Shown piece by piece: positions 46,301 through 60,034 of a stretch of 64,000 nucleotides of DNA. The stretch lies in NCBI GenBank assembly GCA_022818135.1, contig JAFMSR010000019.1, forward strand, positions 31,294,879-31,358,878. Direction: 5' to 3'. Numbering within the stretch: position 1 is the stretch's first letter; every line of letters begins with the position of its first letter. A program made the translations under genes and the position numbers. The notes beneath the pieces are model-generated. The model was not told the origin of the DNA. It searched no databases and was given only the letters and a program-made list of their open reading frames with translations. This DNA comes from Saxidomus purpurata. Taxonomy: Eukaryota > Mollusca > Bivalvia > Venerida > Veneridae.

Positions 46301-49300
46301 CCCCCCCCAACCAAAAAAAAAAAAAAACCCCCCAAAAAAAAAAATCAAACCCCCCCCCCCCCCACAAAAAAAAACAAAAAAAAAAAAAAAAAAAAAAAAA
46401 AACCCCCCAAACAAAAAAAAAAAAAAAAAACCCCCCCAACCAAAAAACCCCCCCCCCCCCCCCCCCCCACAAAAAAAAACCACCCAAAAACCCCGGCCGA
46501 CCCAAAAATCTTCTTGTGATCTAGCGGATGGAATGTCACTGCACTAGCTCCTCAGCATCTAGTGCAGTGTCATCATCTAAAATTTGAAAAATTATTTCGG
46601 TCCAGTGTACACAATGGGTCGCTATTACTGAAATGTAAAAAAATATTTCAATATAAATGTTGTTATATAAGTAGAGAATATCAATCAATTCCAGTGGTAG
46701 TTCTAATTCCATATTAAAGTTAGTCAAAAATTATAAATTTCAATTACACTTTCAATTATTTCAGTACTGTAATGTTTAAACTTGTATACTGTATTTGTAT
46801 TCTCATTGTATTTATCTAAACGTAGTGTATTTCCTTACAGAGTGCTCTGACACAGATGTGTTGTATTCTGCTGGGAATATAGATGGAAATATCATACACT
46901 TTAGTCATGGAGATGTTAAACTTGGGTGGTTTAATGGATTCATCAATGGGACACAATATATTTTGCCTTCAACTGAAGATCTAGAAACTGTATTCAATGA
47001 ATGTTTTCATAATGGTTTGGGAAATGTCCTTCAAGGTGTTTAACTGTACCCTTAATTGTCTGTTATGTAAAGATTCGCAATATGTATTAAATGTGTACTT
47101 TATAAAAGAACTACATTTACCCTTAATTACTGTTATCTTATACGAGTCAATAATATGACGCTTTCAGGTACCATTCTGATTTGATAATATTGCGTATGAC
47201 TTTTTCAAAAAAAGAAAACTAAAACTGCTAATGTTTTGTTAATAATACATCACAATTATACATGTATACAAAATACACAAAGATATCATAATATTATTTT
47301 TAGAACCTATGCCACAGACGCTAACGGAAACCCCTGTCAGGCTTGCTTATTGCGAAGTAAACAATTACTTTAATGATGATGGTAGCTACTTTATCGGTTA
47401 CGATGAGGGCAATTGTCATAATTATGTTTATGTCAGGGCATGCAACGGGCACATTCAATTCGACTTGTCTGAGATGCATTATCGGTATTATCAGGACAAT
47501 ATTTGTATAAGTAAGTAATTAAATGTATCCGTTTTATTTTATGCGCATAGCTACTGGTTCAATTGATTCTTCTGATAAGGTGTTATGTGTTTAGCTCTAT
47601 CCTTTACTACAAATGAGTCCTATAATTGTCAATAGAGAAATAGAGAAAATCTTGATAGATGTAACATGTAAAATAATTGTCCGAATACACTGTTATAAAA
47701 GATAAAAAGATATATACGATACTACATGGGACAGTCACTTGGATTTATATTTGCTCACCGGCTTCACTTTAACTCATCAGTACAAATACAAAATTGTAGT
47801 GTTGTTTTAATATACATGTACTAGCTTGTAAATAATCCTGAATATATTGGTCTAATATCTAGTATTTTACATCATTAGACGTTATAAGACCAATGCTTCC
47901 TTTTTGTTTAAACTATGTGTTTTTAATTTGTAGGCTGTTCATAATGCGTTGCTCTGACTTTTTTTAAGTGTTTTATATTAATAACACGAGCAACTCATGT
48001 TTGCTATTTACAAAAATGTATCATCACCGGCCCAAAAGCTAGAGTGGTAATAGGGATATGGTAAATGGTCTTTGAACGCCGGTCGTCTGAGACATTTGTG
48101 TCCGCTCCATAACTCCTGAAATACTTAAAACAGTTCTATTAAATTCAAGACAAATGTTCATTTTCCTCTCAAAGGTATACTCGATAATAAAATGTTTGTT
48201 TTTAAACGTATGGTGTCGTCATGAATAATGGTAACCAACATGCCAACATCATGCATATCAAACATGATACGAGTTACAGAAAGGACAAATGTCACTCAAT
48301 TTTATTTTATTGAAGATCAGTACGAGGTTGATATTACATTGAAAGCAAAGAACAAAACGCCAAATTGTACAACACCATCATACTATAACAGTTTAAAACG
48401 CGTTTTGATCTTAATTTTACCTCACGACAAGTGATATTTTATGAATAAAGATGTTTAAGGTCCATTTGTACACACACTTATGTCAATATCAAGAATGAGA
48501 TAGAGCCATCTCTTCTTATCGATGTACTTTTCGTTTCAGTTCAGAAAAACAATATTTTTGTCAACCCGGAAATACGACACAACGTTGAAGTCGTCACAAT
48601 TGACGGGGTAACAAGAAAGACATACTCTCCTTTTCTGCAATACAAATGTTCTTTTGAAATGACAGATGGCATTTCGTATAAACTCAACTGGTAATTGATC
48701 ACATATGATAATAGAAATTTACCATTTGTACATGTTTTGTTTTATCTATTTATGTCTGTAACACATGGTTTAAATTTTAAATCTTAGATTCTTGTAGAAA
48801 TGAAATACTGGAATGTTGTTCGTAGAGTCACAATAGCATAGAAAGGGTTGTGCGTGCAAAACAACTTAAACAACCATCTCTAACTGTCCACTGTGTACAG
48901 ATTTATATTTAATAACTGATTAAAGTCCGAAATACTGACGTCATCACAAAATACAATCGTACATGTATGTTTCATTGTTAAATTATTCAGGTACATCAAT
49001 GGAACATTGCAACTGCAAACAGGCCCTTCGTCTCTGGCAGATGATCTAGTTTTTAAGGAGAATTATTTGACGGATCTTTCACCTGGTTATGAAGTATGAC
49101 TTTCCTATGACATTCATATATAAACATTGTTTGTTGATTAATATCAGTCTGTATAACTTGTTAATGCAAATTATAATTGAAAAAGTTTTATTAAGAAATA
49201 TCAAAAATCTCCTAAAACAAACGACAACCGGCTGTAATAATTAACTTCAGTGTAAATTTGTGGTCTAAGTCGATACTTTACTTTTTTTATTTCAAAGGTT

Positions 49301-52300
49301 CAATGCGGTGTAACTGCAATGTCCGAGAATCGATCCAACGAATCACTCAGTGACGTGTTCTATGCTGGCTGGAAAGTACGCTTGTGTAACATATATATAT
49401 GAATGTCCTTTAAATGATATCAAACTATTCTAAGTAACTAATAGTACGAAATTGATTAGGATTATATATAAGTAAAGTAAAATATGAAACATTTTCAATG
49501 TCTTTTCTTTTCTTCTAATGTGAACTGCTTATGATTTATCTCCTTGTTCACAAGCCGGTTACAATGTCCTGGTTATCCCTTATTTGTTTTCAATATGTAT
49601 CAGTTCAAAACCGTTCAGAGACAGTTTTGACCAATATGTATGCTCTGGTCTTTCCGTGTGTCCTTTAGTTAGTTCGTCATGACCCCGGGCGCACTGCAAG
49701 TCCGAATTGTAACTTCAATATGAATTGACCAATTTTTAAATGGTTTCACACAGCACTAACAATATAAAAGTATATCTGTGCAGTCAGGATAATATACACG
49801 GTAATATGCTTCCGTTCATGCTTTCTACAATGCTTCCTCTCAGGCTGACTTTTGTACTTCCATTCAATCTCCCTTTCGTGCTTTCTTTTAATCTGCCTTT
49901 CATGATTTGATATATATACTTCCTTTAAATCTATGGGAGGTTTTTTTGAATTAAACGAACGTAAACCGTGACCCAGTAAGAACATGTAACATTGTCTTTT
50001 ATCATGCTCCTTTTTTTGTCACAAAGTAAATGGACATGCTTTGCTTAGACTGGCAACTATCATTCAATTTAATATGAAACGGTTTGAAAGATGTATTTTG
50101 TATCTTTTTATACATTTTTGGTACAGAGATCAAATGGTTTCATTCAATTGAGTAAGAACGGGTTTGCAGTTGTTGAATTAGAGCAGACAATTCCGTTAGG
50201 TTGTTACTATCTAGAGGACGAAACTCCCGATTGTCTTGAAGAACTGTCGCTTGTAGAACCCTCATACAATCCAGGGTCGTGTGCTGGTACCATCCGAGTA
50301 CAAAATGATGATGATCCAAGAAAATCATATTTTGCTCTGAATGTAAATATATCTGGCTAAACATTAATTATCTAATGACATTGCATATGTACAAACTCTA
50401 ACTCTAAATATTGCACCACTTTTTAAGTTAGTTCAGTTTGACGTTTGGGTAGCTTATTGCAGGTAAATGGTCGATCAATAAAAGAACTTGACCCAATTTA
50501 AGGTCCTACGCAACTGGTTAATTCTGTAAAAGAGCGGGAAGAATAACACACATCTAAACAAAAGTCTCATCAACACGGAAACTTTGTCTTTGATTTTAAA
50601 TACTGCTATAGCATGATCTTCAAATATATATAACAAAAAAATAAGATATGATAATCAAGGTAAGGTACTGTTTTGGAACATACTAACTGCTTTTATTGTG
50701 TATTTGAAATTCAGAGCTTAAAGGACGAAGAAGAATGGAAAAGTAGAAAATACAAATTTAAACTTTCTACTGTCGACAGTAACTATGATGATCAGACAAG
50801 TTTCAACCTAGAAATGTTTGTTAATCATTCTACAGGACACGCACACCAAAAGACCGTTAGAACGAAAGTATTGCATTCGTTTATTTGAAATTATATCATT
50901 TTATATAACCAGAAGTTTTATCTACAGTTGACATCAGTTATAATTGTAAAGCATTTCTTGAAGCAAAGACAATGTATGTTACTGGGTTTAGTTTTAAGTA
51001 ATAAAAAGACGTTGCACAACTAAGCAATTAAAAAGCAAAATACAAAATTTCAGTTGATTTCCTTGCCAATTTCTGCCATATAAGATCGTATACATGTAAT
51101 ATCAATACATATGGAGTGGTTTAGATTTCTGAATTCAAATTGTTTTGTTTCGGTTCAACCAACATAATCTTCTAATGGAATCTTAATAACGTATATTTCA
51201 GATTGTTGGCGCTTTTCATGCAAGTACTTTAAACATCCGTTAGACGAACCATATGTTAAGCTTTAAAGTGTAACACGTGTTTCTGTTTTCAAAACAATGT
51301 TATTGTTCTAATGAACAGCTCGAGTACTGATATGTATAAATTTTAAAAACACTATTTCTTCATGTAATATTGATTAACAAAGATCTCTAATTTTAACTTA
51401 GAATATGTTAATTTGGTTCGTTTTTCTTTAAAGATTGATATAAAGGACTATTACCGACACTGGAACAAAAAATGTTATTCGCACGTTGATCCTCACCATA
51501 AGACGCCAGATGGACTGTAAGATATACTTGCATCTTTTGGCCTGTACGGAAATCCTAGTACACAATATATCCCTGAAACAAACATAATAATAAAATGATT
51601 TCAAACGAATATTTAATCGACTGTACATGTACTTAAGGAAGAGAAAATTATTAACGTACATTAATAACCTAAATATCATATCTAAATTACAAAATCCGAG
51701 GGCGATTTGATCTTCCGCCATAGGCCATTAGAATTATATCATATTATAAAAACATCAGCAAAATGGTTAGGTCCGCATTCGCATGTTTATTCTGAGCATG
51801 TTTACATTGAGTCTGCCCAATCATAACCTCAATGACAAAAAAATGGAAAATAAAGTCCCGCAAAACAATTCTTCCAAAGATTGTGGTCAGCAAGCAAACG
51901 TTCTTTGAGCTTAAAGTTTGGACGACTGACAGGTTTTAAATCGCAATAGCAGGATTTTAGAGAATATGTATGATCTAATTACAAAGGGAATGCTATATAC
52001 TAATTAAGTATATCTTCGGATTTGCATCATACCAAGATCTAGACGGAATTAAGTAATTGATATATGTCTAACATAAATGTTATGATTCTGTACCAACTTA
52101 GAATATTGATATATATTTGTAAACCTACCATGACGAGTATATGTCAATTTGTGGGGGCTTTTAATCGTAAGGTCAATTCATGACCTCCATATAACAAACT
52201 TTAAAATGAAATACACTTATTTGTTTTAAATTAATGGTTTCTATTTTAGACACTTCGAAATGCAGAGGGAATGTGATGGTATGATGTATCTAAATGAAGC

Positions 52301-55300
52301 ACATCAAACCGAAGTAAGTTAAACGGTTTTAATCTTGAAAGGGATTATCAACAATGTATTCTAACACAAGCGGCTACTTTTCCTATATAAGCATATAGGA
52401 AAAAGCCTGTATTTTATTTTTACGATAATATACAGCACGTTTTTCCAAGGACGACGTGCCTTAAATGACGTAACGACGTGACGTATGTAAACAAGCGCGT
52501 CCAATCGTGTCTCGCGTTTTAAGGTCACAATGATGTACTACTACGCGTTAAATAAAGTTCGGCTTGTTTTCAAAGAAAATAACGTGTTAGAATCGAAATA
52601 ATAAATTGTTCCCTATATTGTATTGTTGAATAAAATATAGTCAGTCATTTGGATGCGAATAATTAAATCACTCGTGCTACGCACTCGTGATTGAATTAAT
52701 ACGAATTAATACGCATCCAAATTCCTGACTATATTTTATTCAACGATAAAATACAGGGAGGCATTTATTATTTCTTAAATCATATACTGTCTGGTATCTC
52801 TGTCTTTATAATTACATACTAATTGAAAGAAAATCAAATAATTGCATAAAAGAAAATCAAAACATATCATCGGTATGGCTGCAAAATGTTTCATTTAATT
52901 GTTCAATAAGAAACGATACAATTAGCCTTTAAAATGCGTATTCAAGTCGTTTCTTCACTAAAAGCTAGTTTTATCTTGTTTCAATACCATTGGAAACAAA
53001 TTGCGCTATATTTCTAACATGTACTTATCATTTTTCAAAGCCAAGTTGTGAATGTTTTTTTATACAAATAAAGGTCATTTATATCAGTTAGAAATCTGTC
53101 TTTGTAAAATTAGGGCTACTTGCAATTGTGCAGCTTTAGATAATCGATTACCTTATACATGTATGTAATATTTTATTAATTTAGCTTCTCATTACCCCAC
53201 GACACACTCTTAGTGCAAATTAATCAGTACTTATCAATTTTGAATATCTAAAAGTCATAAGGTGAAAATGTCCAAATTTTGACAGTTTTACCGTAGAGCA
53301 ACGTTCGACGTTACGAAGGCCCTTGTATGTATATATCATACAGTTTTCCTACCATGGTGATACATTATTTTCAGATTCAGCATTCAGCTAGATACTGCTC
53401 TCCTGGTCGGACTAAAGGACCAGTCTGTGCTTGTGGTATTGCAATCAGAGTTGGTGCAGATGCTTTCGTTATCAATACTTGTCCTGACAGCAATTTAACA
53501 TTTGACTATATCCGAAAAGATGATGGAGGCATAATTGACATTGTAAAAATAAACGACTATTACTACAAGGTTTTTGTTACATCATACCGTTTACTACTAT
53601 TATTAATTGTGTTCAAATTAAGATCTAGTCACAAGTGTTTCTTATTCTGAACTGTGTATTGGACGATGATCTTTCAAGAGTTTAGAGATTCAATTTTATA
53701 AGTTTTATTTCGATGGTTGCTGATCGGTTCAAATTCACAGAAATTGGATAGACTATCACCTATGTCAAGTCAGTAAGCAATATTAATAAAGTAGAAACAG
53801 TACCTCTCAATTCTAAGACGATGACTTTTAATTTGCACCCAGATGCTTAGCTATGCACTATCACTGATTTTAAGCCTGTGACATGAAATAAAACAAACTA
53901 AACATGAATAAATGTCGCGGAATGTCGTTTCTTATAACTGATCAAATCACTTTAATGAATTAAAATTACTTTTATAAACATGTATATTACTAGGCTGTTA
54001 ACACCATTTGTAGGTCACTTTACCTATTGGTACAATAGTCGACATATTTCTTCATGTAAGGAGCAATACAATGAACATCGATATATATATGGCGGCAAAA
54101 GACTTTGGCAACGTTGTCGGTTTATGTGGATATTTCGACGGAAATAGAACAAACGACCTTCTACATAGGGATAGAGTAACTGTTTCCACTGACAGAAATA
54201 GGAATTATGCATTTTCAGATAGCTGGAAGTAGGTATAATTTCATGGAAAAGGCAAACTCCTAAAAGATAGATATTGTTCATGTCGCAATCGTATACTTGT
54301 TTTAAAAAGTAATTATCATACATTTATTCAGCTTAACACAATAAATAAACGTAGGAAAAAATCTTGACCAATGACGGTAAGGAAAACACTAATTGTTATA
54401 TGAATTATTTTGTATAAACACTGTGAATAGATTTTTATCAATGCAATACAATTTTCAGTTTTTGGTTAAGAAAACAAATTTTGAAGAGGTGCGATAGAAG
54501 TTTTTTTTTGTGATTTTATATTTGAAGGGTATAAACACTATCCAAACACGCATTTAAATATTCTAAAGCGTTTTAGTACGTGTACAGCTTAAGTTGTGTG
54601 AATGTGTCACGGCTATGGATAAATTACGGACACATGAAAGAGTGAAAATGTGTAGGCGGCCGCATAGTCAGTGGATTATTTACCCTGAAAGCGAATGGTC
54701 CCAGGTTCCAGCCCTTGTCAGGCATATCGTTTCGACAGTCATGCTCATAAAAGTGCTGAATTTAGTATTCCATTTCTTTTTTAAGTTTTTTTTAAGTTTT
54801 TAAATTGTGTGGTGTATTAAACCATGAAATTGGTTTATATGCTACTGTGCAGACCGTCTTAACATAGTATGAGTTAGGTTAAGCTTCTGTTATTTTCAGT
54901 CTATATACGTTGACCCAATTGTAGATTAACAGACGAGGAAAACTTGTTTAAAAATCCAAATCGCTTTCTTGAACCACTGAATGTTGATAATGCCGGTGGT
55001 TCGAGACGGTCTTGCAGTAGACCTAACTCAATTACAAGGAAAAAGTTAGAAGCAACAAGGAGGAGAAAGCGATCGCTTACAAACAGACATAGAGAAGAAC
55101 CGGAAGATCATTATAGAACTCAGTTATCATTATCTCGTACCAAGGTAAGCCAACTGCTGTCAGGGTAAGATTGGTCATTTTGTTGCAAGATGTTCAAAAA
55201 TACTTTTGGCCAAATCTTGACTTAAAGAATCAATGCGTCTTTATATGCAAAACTTTTAATAGTCTTTGACAAGCCTTTATTTATAAACTAATTAAAGTCA

Positions 55301-58300
55301 GATTTAATAACGAAATAGATGTAGAAAGTATTAGTTGAATTGTTCCAAAAACAAGTAATGTTTTGTGAGCAGATGCTTTCGTTTGCATCAATATGTTTGG
55401 CAGTGAAAGGGACGCAACCACGTGAACAACTTAGTTATAATTAGCATCCGTTTTCAGTACTCAGCATACGGTCGATAAAATAATTTTCGCCTAACACGGT
55501 TAATTTGATAATAACGTTCGGGATAAAATAAAAAGTTACACAGACATAATTCAGATTTACAACACAAATCCTTACAACGACTTACAACACAAATCCTGTA
55601 TTTTTGGATCATACTATTTTTTTACTTTGAGTCCGAATCAATAGTAATAAGATATAACTACGTAATGGGATGTAAACAAAGTTCCTAAAATGTAATCAAA
55701 GCAGTATGTAAAGTAACAGTATCACAATGCAAATCGTACAATAATTGCAATTGCATGAAATTGTCAAATGATCAGTCGGAATAAACTTTAAATGATAGAC
55801 ATCTAAATAATTTTATCGGAATTTACGTGAATGTAATCCCATTTCAGACAACTGTTTACTAATGTTCAAGCAATACATGTATGTCAGTTTCGGTCTAGCT
55901 CTCAGCATGTGTATCTGCTCGTGGAAGGAGCTTTTTTATTGAGCAATATGTACTGATTATAGAGAAGCATGGAAAATTTCACAGAAGACGAAGCCTATAC
56001 AATCTGCAATGCGTCCATATATGTGGCGCCTTCTGTTCAGGAATTTCCGGATAAACTTGGAGAGGAAGATCTGACCATAGTTGTAGATCAATGCGTTTAC
56101 GATTTAACAGTAAGTGTTATACAATTTGTCAACACTGTCCGTAGACAGTTTGAGTATTTTAGTTTGTATTTTAGGTTTAACGCCGATTAATAAGGAAATA
56201 TGTCCTCAAAAAGCTTATGTGTCTGGATACAATGCAGTGATAATGTATAACGATTTGTTCCAAAATTTCCTTTCGCAAAAGTCCATGTATGGTTTAAAAA
56301 ATTGAATTGCACATGAACATCATTTGAAAATGATAGGTACCTCATAGAATGCATCGTCACTAGTTAGAATACAGTGACAATTGTCCAGATTTGACTAGGG
56401 CTGCTCTGCTAAATATGAGAACTTGTTCATAGAAACTTGGGTATTAAAGTGATTCAAACACTTTCATTATTATCACTATTGTAATGAGTTAACAGAAGAC
56501 GTTTTCTTTCCTTTAGAACGGAAATGACACAGAATGGGTAGATGCCCATATAACAGTTCTAAATAATGCTGCCGATGCCATACTTCGGTTAAATCCTGTC
56601 TTTGTCGCTAACAATTCAGATATGGTTGAATATTTTCGGACAGAAATATGTTTGAATAACTGCAGCCAAAATGGAGTGTGTACAAAATCAGGTATTACAC
56701 AAATATTTACATCTGGAGGATGGAATTGAGTCAAACAAGTTTTTCTTTGTGCGCTCCATGTATAAATCCGAAATTCTAACCATTATGTTTATAAACTAAA
56801 CAATGAATGAAATCAATTGTTTAAAATCTACAATAGCCTACATTTTGACGCGTGAGCCGTTACGACGTCATAAATGATGTCAAATTTTGATTTGTGACCC
56901 ACTATTTAATATCCTTGTACAACATAGCATATACAGCAGTGTTGTATTTATGTCTTAAGGGATAGTTAGTCATGTTAAAATCTTAACAAGACTCTTTAAG
57001 CGTTGCGCATCGTATTATAAACAACCCCGTTTCTTGCAGTTGCTTAGTTAGCTGCTGATTCAGATATCATCTATTTATTTTTCTTGTTTTTTATTTCAAT
57101 TCAAAATACGTGTAATATGCGCAGCTTTACACTAACATTGACATATTTGCTTTAGCACGGTGTTGGTCCTTGTTTTGCTTGTTATCGTAGGGGTCCCTCT
57201 ATTAAGCATCTGCATCATAAAGATTTTTGCCATTAGTACATTATCTTCCACGGGCAATACAAATGTATACACGATATATGTACATTTAACTCAAAACATT
57301 TCATAGTAATAATGGCCATATAAGAAACTTGCTGAAGCAGATCGAATTTGCTACATTTAATATTCTCACTTGTAATGTCAATACTTTGGTATATTAACTG
57401 AGTGATAAAAACATACCGTAAAAGGTAGTCGTAACTATGTTACATATGTTGAATAAATGACACGCCTTTTTCATGGACACGTCCTCGGGTTTCAGGAAAT
57501 TGTGAATGCAACGGATTGTATCGGGGACCTGACTGTAGCCTTGATATAAGAATACCGCCAATTGTCTACGAGGTACAGGGTGGTGACATCTGTGATACTG
57601 ACGACGGCGACGACTGTGCATGTCATCAAATACGGACGGACAATATATTTGAAGGGTTCTTATGTCAAATGATCAAATATAAGGTTTGTTTGCACAATTA
57701 CATTAACACTTTGAAAAAAATGTCTAAATAATTATACCGGATAAGTAGTTATTTCTGCGGGCTCCAAATTCAACTTATGTCACGGTGCCGTTTATCCTTT
57801 ATCCGTCAACATTTTGCTTAATAGACATCTTCCCTGACTTCACTGGGCCAATATTGATATAACTTGACAGGGACGTTTCTGTAATAAAGCTTCACCAAAA
57901 TTGTTCAAAGAATTTCATTCAATGCATAACTCAGATTGCTATGGAAACAAAAAGGAAAATTAAAAACAAAAATATTTTTCTCTGAAACCACAAGCCCTAG
58001 AACTTGGATATAAGGCATGTAGCATTGCCTTGTAAACCACCACCAATATTGCTCAAATTATGACCCTGGATCAAAATTGAACACGCCCGGGGTGTCACTT
58101 GATATTACATGAGATTATATAGGAAACACTCTGAAACCGCAAGGCGTAAATCTTAGATAGTTGGCAGGTAGCATTGTCTCGTGAACCTCTACCAAGTTTG
58201 TTCAAATCATGACCTCAGTGTCAAAATTGATATTAAAATTAATTGATTTAAATTATGTTGCTTCGGAAGAAAGAATATCACACAATGTCTCGAAAGTAAA

Positions 58301-59974
58301 AAGGAGAATCACAATCGATCAAACAATATAATACTCAAATTTGTACAGTAAGTACACTGTATAATGTAGGAAATCACACGCAAATATAATTACCTACGCT
58401 AGAGACCGGAAGATTGACACGTGAATTGATTGTTTGTAATATAAATCAGTAAATAAAGTCAGAATGTCTCTGCAATAGATGACAGCTTAGTTCTTAGTTA
58501 AGCTGTAAACAATAAATTTGGAAGAACAAAGAATAAACAACTCGTATTTAAAAGGTTGACATGTTTTCATTATTTTGTCCTTGAACAAAATTAATACGAT
58601 ACAAAATATAGATACATTTGTTGCCAATTGTTGCCAATATAGCCTTTTGTCCAAATTGTATATTTCATTGATAAAACATGTGTATAGTAAATGTTTGAGC
58701 TATAGAAAACTAATAATCCTTTGAATTTTCATTTGTTGGATAGGTTTATTTCAATGGTACTCGTATTCAGGAAAGTAACGAAACATTTGAAGGGGACTAT
58801 CAGGACATATTTACTGGGGTTTGCTGTTACTCAGGTGACAGAAAGAAACGTTCTAGTGATGACAATGACATTACAGTTACCATGTATGAATTCTCAGTAA
58901 GCAATGACGGCAATAACTACGGGGAACCAAACACGGTGTATATCTACAAGACCACATGCATAGAGCAAGACGAAACCAACGGAGCCTTTACATTTAAACT
59001 AAAGGTTATGTGTTTGTTTCTAATGCTCTTTCGTTGTAATGTTACGTCATTTAGATTTGCGACGCTTAGATAACGTTGCAAACATTGAGCGATTAGTAAT
59101 TATCACATGTTTAGCACTATGTGTAAGAATGGGGTTAACCGTTTAGTAATTTTGACATTTGCGACGGTATATACACCGTTAAAAATATATTCAACCATTT
59201 AAATCGTATATACAGTCGCAACTATCAGTTAACCCTATGATTCACTACTTCGTTTTCCATTTCGTTCTCACTCAACTTTAAACACATTTGCACATCTAAT
59301 GTGCTTAGCCCTTTATTATCTTTACATAAGTAGGATGATTATACCATACAACTATAATATCTTTCTTTAACAGAAGTCCGAACTTGAGCATTCTCTGTTT
59401 CATTTGTGAAGTTACATGTATCAAATATAACTGTGCTCACTTTGTTAACAAATAGACATGTTAATAATGACAGTTGCCATTAATATTTCCAAAGAAAGAC
59501 TTACCCAATACATTAAAGTCAGATTAAACAATATTAGACTGTTCTCAGATAAAAGTTTTCTGTTTGCGTTCCTAAAGTAGGGACACTTCTCTTTCCCTAG
59601 ACTAATTCCACGTAAGTCATTTTAGTCTTCCGTTCCAGAATGATTTTTGTTTCATCGATGGAGCATGCGTTATGCGCAATGATGAAGTGTTATCGGCAGA
59701 TGAATGTTATCTCTGCGATCCTATAATAGAACCGTACAACTGGACACAAGGTACGTGCGTTTACCATTGTCCGAAGTTCAAATGTAATTATTCATCACTT
59801 AGTCATGTATTACTTCGCCTATGGAAATGTGTTGAACAATAAACAGTGGAAAGCGCGTTCGCCTCTGGTACGATCTCCGTCAATGCCAATGCGGTAGTTT
59901 TCTAATGCAAGACACAAATCCATACTCTGTCACTCTCTCTCCCTCCGTCCCTCTCTCTCCCCCCCCCCCCTCCC

Positions 59975-60034
<60 letters not shown>

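Noticed and set aside
46098..46539. Overlapping open frames up to 135 codons on both strands
   Set aside because: They run through the C/A homopolymer block and encode only Pro/Lys or Gly/Phe runs.
54024..54323. 99-codon minus-strand frame
   Set aside because: It is the shadow of gene 2 exon 16, which carries the VWD core on the other strand.
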